Source: Scalindua_A sp046757465
GTDB lineage: Bacteria > Planctomycetota > Brocadiia > Brocadiales > Scalinduaceae
NCBI GenBank assembly: GCA_046757465.1
Contig: JBHHYH010000092.1
Location: 1 to 9,332, forward strand
Direction: 5' to 3'
DNA length: 9,332 nucleotides
A model generated the notes under the pieces. The model saw only the letters and a program-made list of their open reading frames with translations, had not been told where the DNA came from and made no database searches. Made by a program: the position numbers and the translations under genes. Shown in pieces: positions 5,827-9,332 of this stretch (position 1 is its first letter; each line of letters begins with the position of its first letter).

Positions 5827-5884
5827 GTAATGTTCTCATTACCCGTACAGTATTAACCACAGCCTTGTGATTTAACATACGGGT
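5827..5884 (-). promoter_or_regulatory. Palindrome plus long hairpin upstream of the zinc-ribbon gene
   Basis: GTAATG-TTCT-CATTAC (5827-5842) is a perfect 6-bp inverted repeat, 57 bases from the start codon at 5770. Overlapping its edge, ACCCGTA (5841-5847) pairs with TACGGGT (5878-5884). Within that, TTAA/TTAA and CACA/TGTG can pair further, giving a 44-base extended hairpin. It could be an operator with a structured leader, or a terminator for genes to the right. No known riboswitch is recognised. Confidence 0.4.
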
Positions 5885-5980
5885 TCTTTACCTTTGCTTA
5901 TTAGATGGTCTTATAAGAATACCAAATCAGCCATTCATGTCAACATGGAACAGGGGTAACAACCTACGGCCAGGAGGGAT

Positions 5981-6077
5981 AAACATCAGGATATGTAGGG
6001 AAGGCGGCCCGCCTGAATGACGTAGTCAGGCAGGTACCGGCACGGGCGGGCGACGGTTTGTGTGACGGACCCTGTTT
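5981..6077. repeat. GC-rich palindromic element related to the repeat shells
   Basis: This starts with the AAACATCAG motif shared with 4928-4947. It continues through AGGGAAGGCGGCCCGCC, a GCCTGA/TCAGGC stem (6011-6031), GGGCGGGC, and ends with GACGGACCCTGTTT. That end resembles the GGCGGGTCCCTATTT flank after copy A and after the end at 37-51. No 15-bp TIR is present. The remaining part of the gap (5885-5980) shows no gene. Confidence 0.45.
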
Positions 6078-6095
6078 TACCTTTATGTCTCCTCT

Positions 6096-6581
6096 TTATT
6101 CAGCGGTATCTAAGCCGAATTCTTTCTTAATCGTTATTTTGGCATCAATAAAATCTTTATGCGTTATATGGAATAAGCCTGATATTTTCCTTATTATTTC
6201 AATCTCCTTATGATCTAACTCTTTGTCACAACACGCGACACGAAAAAGAGTCTCTATAATTGATTTTTTAACGTCATAAGGCAAATTCTCGCCTACCTCA
6301 CGAGTAAAACGAAACAAATCTATTCTTTCCCTCGCGGCTTCTTTAATTGAAGCTAAAACAGTCATTAACTCTTCTTTTGGAATTTTACTATATGAAATAA
6401 GGATTTCTTTGATTTTCTCATCTTCCTTCGCCAGAAACTTCTCATCAGCCTCAGCTACAACCCATAGCAATACCCCCAGGGCGATTTTATCATCTATATC
6501 TTTCACCTTAGGCACATCTTTTTCGTCTTTCCATACAGATGTAATTACATTTTTTCTAAATTTATCTAAAAATCCAGCCAT
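6096..6581 (-). CDS. TerB-like (tellurite resistance TerB family) protein
   Basis: 161 residues from the ATG at 6581, which has a strong AAGGAAGG ending five bases upstream; a GTG at 6587 would add two residues but lies inside that site. Residues about 30-155 match the all-helical TerB-like fold as two related halves. Each half has a helix with an acidic D/E-rich loop: IALGVLLWVVAEADEKFLAKED, then LFRVACCDKELDHKEIEII. This is the signature duplication of TerB/DjlA-type domains, whose acidic loops are linked with metal binding. The closest group is probably the uncharacterised TerB-family proteins found alone in many genomes. No other ter gene (terC, terD or terE) is in the window, so tellurite resistance should not be assumed. 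It is probably cytosolic. Confidence 0.85.
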   Translation of the reverse strand: MAGFLDKFRKNVITSVWKDEKDVPKVKDIDDKIALGVLLWVVAEADEKFLAKEDEKIKEILISYSKIPKEELMTVLASIKEAARERIDLFRFTREVGENLPYDVKKSIIETLFRVACCDKELDHKEIEIIRKISGLFHITHKDFIDAKITIKKEFGLDTAE

Positions 6582-6700
6582 ATGCACCTTCCTTTTACGT
6601 TCACTTAAACAGCCCTAACCGAATGTTAGTCACAAACAAAAATTCAACCTGATAGTAAATCAGGCATAATGATTTGATTGGAATTGCCTTTGACGGTCGC

Positions 6701-6942
6701 GGCCTGCCCGACGGGCTGCAGGCTGTGTCACAATAGAGAAAACTCATAATATGTCATTCTGAACTTGATTCAGAATCTAATGATTTCAATAGGTTAGCAA
6801 CCTAAGAGATCCCGCCCCCACAGCTTGCTCGCCCTGTAGGCTACCAGAAGTAGGCCCCTTTAGGGGGAACGCCGTACGGGGCTAGCAGTGGGGGGGGGAT
6901 GACAATTATGACACAGCCTCCTGTTTGGCGGGCCTGCCCGAC
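6701..6942. repeat. Copy D with flanking GGCCTGCCCGAC direct repeats
   Basis: The element (6720-6919) is bracketed by GGCCTGCCCGAC at 6701-6712 and again at 6931-6942. The similarity extends to 16 of 18 bases. The direct repeats could be a remnant of a target-site duplication or copies of an outer repeat layer. Bases 6588-6700 and 6943-7034 hold no recognisable gene; a short CTAAC/GTTAG palindrome is at 6615-6629. Confidence 0.5.
6720..6919. repeat. TIR element copy D, 200 bp, carrying the GC cassette
   Basis: The ends are AGGCTGTGTCACAAT (6720-6734) and ATTATGACACAGCCT (6905-6919), matching at 14 of 15 positions. It has the same architecture as copy A at 2269-2469, with the cassette at 6815-6898. 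Bases 6805-6916 are identical to 2355-2466 over 112 positions, whereas the left half differs at many positions. It lies between the 5' end of the TerB-like gene and the 3' end of the SpoIIAA-like gene. Confidence 0.87.
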
Positions 6943-7034
6943 AGGTTGTTTGGCGGCTCCCTATTATATCTTTTTTGAATATGAATTTAAGATACGACAC
7001 TAGTCTTGCTCCCGTGTTGATAAGTATTGCTTAG

Positions 7035-7397
7035 TTATTCTTTTGCCCAAGTAACTGCACTTTCAAAATCTGAGGTATCATAAGTAGCTACTTGACCATC
7101 CATAAAATAGGAGCTAATTTTTGTAGCCCATTTCACCCACTTTGAACCACCAACAACGGCCATTTTTTCAAAATCATTTCTGTGCCTTATGCCAAACTTG
7201 GCATCGTCCCACGCCGCTCCAATTTCCCATCCAGAAAAGTTCTCAGCTAAAAACACTACAATCCTCACCTTTCGATACTCTTGTATTAGTTGATTAATCT
7301 TTGGAATAAAGACTTCTTCATAATCTTTGGTTGTGAGCTTTTCCGTTGCCTTAACGACAAGGAGGTTGCCTTCGGTTTCCGACATAATTTCAATCAT
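7035..7397 (-). CDS. SpoIIAA-like (STAS-fold) domain protein
   Basis: 120 residues. It matches the small SpoIIAA-like/STAS family in pattern. There is an N-terminal strand (NLLVVKATEKLTTKDYEEVFIPKINQLI), then a strand with VRIVVFLAENFSGWEIGAAWDDAKFGIRHRNDFEKMAVVGG and a C-terminal SDFESAVTWAKE helix. The W-D-D-x-K-F-G and F-x-x-M/I-A-V-V-G motifs are typical of that family. Unlike true anti-anti-sigma factors, it has no obvious phosphorylatable serine loop. The role in this family is unclear; lipid or membrane-related functions have been suggested from the fold. Its ATG overlaps the stop of the LapA-like gene by ATGA (7394-7397). A GGAGG at 7407-7411 lies nine bases upstream, which indicates translational coupling. 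Confidence 0.87.
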   Translation of the reverse strand: MIEIMSETEGNLLVVKATEKLTTKDYEEVFIPKINQLIQEYRKVRIVVFLAENFSGWEIGAAWDDAKFGIRHRNDFEKMAVVGGSKWVKWATKISSYFMDGQVATYDTSDFESAVTWAKE

Positions 7398-7624
7398 GAT
7401 TCATTGCCTCCATATTTACGAAGTAAGAATTGGCTTCGGAGTAGCCAACCAGTGATGAAACCTATTGTGAACAACAAGAATAACACCAAGTAACGTGACA
7501 TCGTAAATGTCCAAAACAGAAAATGTATCTTAATCGGGGTAACGTTCTGAATTACGACAATTACCATGATAACAGCGAGAACCGAAATTATGATTATTTT
7601 GATTAATTTCTTGTCCTTTATCAT
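7394..7624 (-). CDS. LapA-family (DUF1049-type) small membrane protein
   Basis: 76 residues from the ATG at 7624; an ATG at 7633 would add MNN. The GAGAG at 7634-7638 abuts the 7633 ATG but is nine bases from 7624, so 7624 is preferred. There are two hydrophobic segments, about residues 5-25 and 43-63. Between them is Q-N-x-T-P-I-K-I-H-F-L-F-W, the hallmark of LapA/DUF1049 proteins (QN...V...F). After the second segment come W-L-L-R-S-Q and a basic tail. In E. coli the LapA relative works with LapB in control of lipopolysaccharide assembly, but many stand-alone members have unknown roles. It is first in a two-gene unit with the SpoIIAA-like gene, which supports a membrane-linked job for both. 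Confidence 0.87.
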   Translation of the reverse strand: MIKDKKLIKIIIISVLAVIMVIVVIQNVTPIKIHFLFWTFTMSRYLVLFLLFTIGFITGWLLRSQFLLRKYGGNES

Positions 7625-7700
7625 ATTATTCATCTCTCTTTCATAATATAACGACTTGGCACAATGTCTTATTTAATCAAATGCTTATTTGTGGATTGAA

Positions 7701-8003
7701 TCATTTGTCATAAATTTCGTCTGACCATTTCCCTTTGGGTGTAGGGTCCTCGACCAGCTCGTAGAGGCCCATTCCTTCACTACGAAGCTTACCCATTTCA
7801 ACGAGCTTGTCCCACACCTCCTGAGGGAAATTATTTGGCGGTCGAATGGCTATAATGCCTGACTTTCGTCCACCACTTAGAGAACTGCCGCCCATTGTTG
7901 ACTCGGCGTCAAGCCGTGTCAGTTTGAGGCGTTTTTTGAATGTCTTAAATGCTTTTTTGAGGTAATCCGGATTCATGCAGTCCTCCGGTACATCGTTACT
8001 CAT
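7701..8003 (-). CDS. Conserved hypothetical protein, 100 residues
   Basis: The start at 8003 is very well supported: AGGAGGAA at 8008-8015, with a four-base gap to the ATG. The protein has a basic helical N-terminal half (KKAFKTFKKRLKLTRLDAES), then a glycine-rich turn (MGGSSLSGGRKSGI), a strand IIAIRPP, and a C-terminal part with EVWDKLVEMGKLRSEGMGLYELVE. The latter resembles a small winged-helix-like unit with a beta hairpin. It looks like a member of a short uncharacterised family whose hallmark is the LTRLD...GGRKSGI.AI.PP...P.EVWD.LV..GKL...G.GLYEL pattern. I cannot name a function. There is no signal peptide. It is separated from the LapA-like gene by 67 bases and preceded by a palindrome and a tandem repeat. 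Confidence 0.85.
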   Translation of the reverse strand: MSNDVPEDCMNPDYLKKAFKTFKKRLKLTRLDAESTMGGSSLSGGRKSGIIAIRPPNNFPQEVWDKLVEMGKLRSEGMGLYELVEDPTPKGKWSDEIYDK

Positions 8004-8030
8004 AGTGTTCCTCCTGCTAAAGATTATGAT

Positions 8031-8079
8031 TAAGTCTTACACTTAAGTCCTACACTTTGTGATAATGTTTACCATTATC
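8031..8079 (-). promoter_or_regulatory. Tandem 13-bp repeat and palindrome upstream of the 100-residue gene
   Basis: TAAGTCTTACACT (8031-8043) is followed directly by TAAGTCCTACACT (8044-8056), matching at 12 of 13 positions. Next comes GATAATG-TTTAC-CATTATC (8061-8079), a perfect 7-bp inverted repeat. They lie 28-76 bases upstream of the start at 8003, where operators are expected. The palindrome core resembles that at 5827-5842. The rest of this 146-bp gap shows no clear hairpin terminator for the gene ending at 8150. Confidence 0.4.
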
Positions 8080-8149
8080 CTACCTTAATAACCTTTTGTT
8101 TGCTTTTATATCTACGCCTTCTTCTCTCTTAAAGCAAGGAATTCCAATT

Positions 8150-8704
8150 TTATTTGGCCATCTCAATATCGTTTCCTGATTCCAGCCATCTCTCAATACC
8201 GAAGGGATATTCCAGGACGTTTTTGTAACCCAGCTTTTTAAGATGAATATAGAGGTTTTTGCTTGCGGGGCATTTCAGATTGGCACAATAAGTGATCACC
8301 AGGGTATCTTTGGTCTTAATCACTTTTTCAACTTCATCTTTGGTCGATTTATCATTTAAGCTCTGAGCTCCTGGGATTCGGGTTTTATCATCCCACTTTC
8401 CTGTCCTGGCATCTAAAAGAACCATGGGAAGATTACTTTCCAACAGGTTTTCAAGTACGGTAGTATTAATGTAAGGGCCATGCTTAAGCTTTTTATACAA
8501 TTTCCATTTGCCCTTATGGCTACAACAGGATTCTTTACCTGACAGGTTGCATATGGCCTTTTCATGAATCGGGCATTTTGCACCACCTTTTGCACTCAGT
8601 TCGCAGGAAGAGCATACGGGTTTATTTTGTTCTTGAGAGAAGGCCTGGGGCATTGCAAAAACTAAAAACCCCAGAACAAGAAGTAATTGTAAGATTTTAG
8701 CCAT
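8150..8704 (-). CDS. Exported Cys-rich rhodanese-like domain protein
   Basis: 184 residues; the start at 8704 has a GGAG at 8711-8714. A classical signal peptide is visible: Lys3, hydrophobic 4-17, and A21-F-S23 before QEQ as a likely cleavage site. Residues 31-61 hold six Cys (C31, C34, C44, C52, C60, C61) with His48, a pattern suited to metal binding or disulfides. Residues 75-180 are a rhodanese-like domain, with L-L-D98-A-R (the usual DxR), I-P-G-A, the active-site loop Y-C140-A-N-L-K-C145-P-A-S, and then L..LGY.NVLEY..G..RW at the end. The catalytic-position Cys is present, so sulfur transfer or thiol chemistry in the periplasm is possible. The second Cys in the loop and the N-terminal Cys cluster are distinctive. 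The substrate is unknown. A good promoter lies just upstream (8752-8780). Confidence 0.9.
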   Translation of the reverse strand: MAKILQLLLVLGFLVFAMPQAFSQEQNKPVCSSCELSAKGGAKCPIHEKAICNLSGKESCCSHKGKWKLYKKLKHGPYINTTVLENLLESNLPMVLLDARTGKWDDKTRIPGAQSLNDKSTKDEVEKVIKTKDTLVITYCANLKCPASKNLYIHLKKLGYKNVLEYPFGIERWLESGNDIEMAK

Positions 8705-8730
8705 TTGTTTCTCCTTTATTAAAAAAAGTT

Positions 8731-8818
8731 AAAATCGGCAGCGGATAGTTTATGATAGTAAGGTGAAATATTAAAATCAAGGGGAAATGGGAAGGGTTTA
8801 TAAAATAATGCCGATTTT
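8731..8818. repeat. Perfect 10-bp inverted repeat bracketing the promoter
   Basis: AAAATCGGCA (8731-8740) and TGCCGATTTT (8809-8818) are exact complements 68 bases apart. One arm lies just downstream of the predicted transcription start of the rhodanese-like gene and the other upstream of its -35 box. It could be a two-site operator or coincidence. Confidence 0.35.
8752..8780 (-). promoter_or_regulatory. Sigma70-like promoter for the rhodanese-like gene
   Basis: On the - strand TTGATT (8775-8780) and TATCAT (8752-8757) are separated by 17 bases. Transcription would begin about 40 bases before the ATG at 8704. The match is good but common by chance in AT-rich DNA. Confidence 0.45.
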
Positions 8819-8839
8819 CTCATTCTCTTAAAGCAAAGA

Positions 8840-8868
8840 TTGATTTGTTTATAATTTGCAGCTATAAA
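8840..8868 (+). promoter_or_regulatory. Possible sigma70-like promoter for the GemA-like gene
   Basis: TTGATT (8840-8845) and TATAAA (8863-8868) are 17 bases apart. The predicted start would leave a leader of roughly 90 bases before the ATG at 8965. A small AGGG/CCCT hairpin lies in that leader (8925-8938). Confidence 0.35.
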
Positions 8869-8964
8869 GGATAGACCTGATGAATTGAATCATTTATAAA
8901 TATGAGTAAGGCTGATCTTCAATCAGGGATTTAACCCTCATTACCTTCCAAATGTTTCTATTTA

Positions 8965-9332
8965 ATGGATAATAAAAAACTGGCGGTTATTCACATTGTT
9001 AAAAAGGAATTATCCTTGAGTGATGACGAGTACCGGAATATTCTTGAACGAGTCACTGGTGTTCGATCCGCAAAAGATTTGACCGACAATCAGTTTAATA
9101 AACTGATGCGTTATTTTGTCAGAACCCGCCATTATCGAGTAACAAAGAAAGGGATAACCCTGCGGCAGAAATATTATCTGCGACAGTTGAAAGAGAAACT
9201 TCAGTGGGATGATGCCCATTTTCATAATTATATGCACAAATATTTTCATAACCAAGAGCTCGAAACCTATACCAAGCATGACGCCAGTAATCTGATTGTT
9301 GCATTAAAGGCGATCTTGAAAAGCCATGGCAC
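8965..9332 (+). CDS. GemA/DUF1018-like phage Mu regulatory protein, 3' truncated by the window
   Basis: The first 122 residues are visible and the frame is still open at the window edge. The pattern fits the GemA family (Mu gp16). An N-terminal helix (KKLAVIHIVKKELSLSDDEYRNILERVTGVRSAKDLTD) carries the characteristic L...D..YR.IL...TG..S...L. Next come QFNKLMRYF, a linker, then ITLRQKYYLRQLKEKLQWDD, in place of the usual TP.Q...I..L...L, and a final helix DASNLIVALKAIL (usual: L...EA...I..L). In phage Mu, GemA modulates host gene expression and DNA topology. Homologues occur in Mu-like prophages and also alone in many genomes, often beside Mor/C-type activators. An in-frame TAA at 8932-8934 bounds the frame upstream. 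There is no clear Shine-Dalgarno before 8965. It may mark the left edge of a Mu-like element to the right. Confidence 0.82.
   Translation, partial: MDNKKLAVIHIVKKELSLSDDEYRNILERVTGVRSAKDLTDNQFNKLMRYFVRTRHYRVTKKGITLRQKYYLRQLKEKLQWDDAHFHNYMHKYFHNQELETYTKHDASNLIVALKAILKSHG

Noticed and set aside
6096..6581. Tellurite-resistance operon
   Set aside because: Only a single TerB-like protein is present, with no TerC, TerD, TerE or TerZ neighbours. The fold alone does not imply resistance.
2269..6919. Insertion sequences with transposase genes
   Set aside because: None of the TIR elements contains a coding region, and no transposase is found in the window. They are at most non-autonomous elements.
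7678..7691. CAAAT/ATTTG hairpin as terminator of the 100-residue gene
   Set aside because: The stem is only five A/T-dominated pairs with no T-run, too weak to call.
9010..9304. Two - strand reading frames opposite the GemA-like gene
   Set aside because: The + strand frame matches a recognisable family across its whole length, so these are antisense shadows.

Overview
The window is an AT-rich (by eye) bacterial chromosomal segment with small genes separated by repeat-filled gaps. No rRNA, tRNA or other marker gene is present, so the host can only be guessed. The mix of a small MshEN-type protein, a TerB-like protein, a SpoIIAA-like/LapA pair and dense palindromic repeats would suit a Planctomycetota (anammox-type, Brocadiales) or deltaproteobacterial/Nitrospirota genome. 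That is a weak inference.

Layout. Bases 1-99 hold the right-hand end of a repeat element. On the + strand come a small MshEN-like protein (280-534), a decayed partial copy of its 3' end (566-669), and a 313-residue probably exported protein of unknown function (683-1624). From 1745 to 8704 every gene is on the - strand: a HExxH putative metallopeptidase (1745-2221), an MBL-fold hydrolase (2502-3074), a pentapeptide-repeat protein (3489-4127), a GNAT acetyltransferase (4305-4838), a zinc-ribbon membrane protein (5471-5770), a TerB-like protein (6096-6581), a SpoIIAA-like protein translationally coupled to a LapA-like membrane protein (7035-7397 and 7394-7633), a conserved 100-residue protein (7701-8003) and an exported Cys-rich rhodanese-like protein (8150-8704). 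At the right edge a + strand GemA/DUF1018-like gene begins at 8965 and runs off the end. It could be the edge of a Mu-like element or a free-standing gene.

The most unusual content is between the genes. Four complete copies of a short non-coding element (2269-2469, 4975-5102, 5156-5284, 6720-6919) share 15-bp terminal inverted repeats (consensus AGRCTGTGTCAYAAT). There is also a truncated end at 37-51 and a degenerate mosaic at 3121-3420. The copies are built in shells: an outer GC-rich GCCCGCC/GGCGGGC arm, the 15-bp TIR, an inner TGTCAT...ATGACA palindromic module, and in three places an 79-84-bp GC-rich structured cassette. The inner module is inverted between copies, and in two copies the cassette replaces one arm of the inner palindrome. 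The cassette-bearing copies share 112 identical bases although their other halves have diverged. These elements fill the gaps between same-strand genes, where they could act as terminators or insulators.

Apart from the SpoIIAA-like/LapA pair, the genes do not form an obvious pathway. Two other regulatory signals stand out. Similar short palindromes lie about 58 bp upstream of the zinc-ribbon gene and of the 100-residue gene. A perfect 10-bp inverted repeat brackets a good sigma70-like promoter of the rhodanese-like gene.
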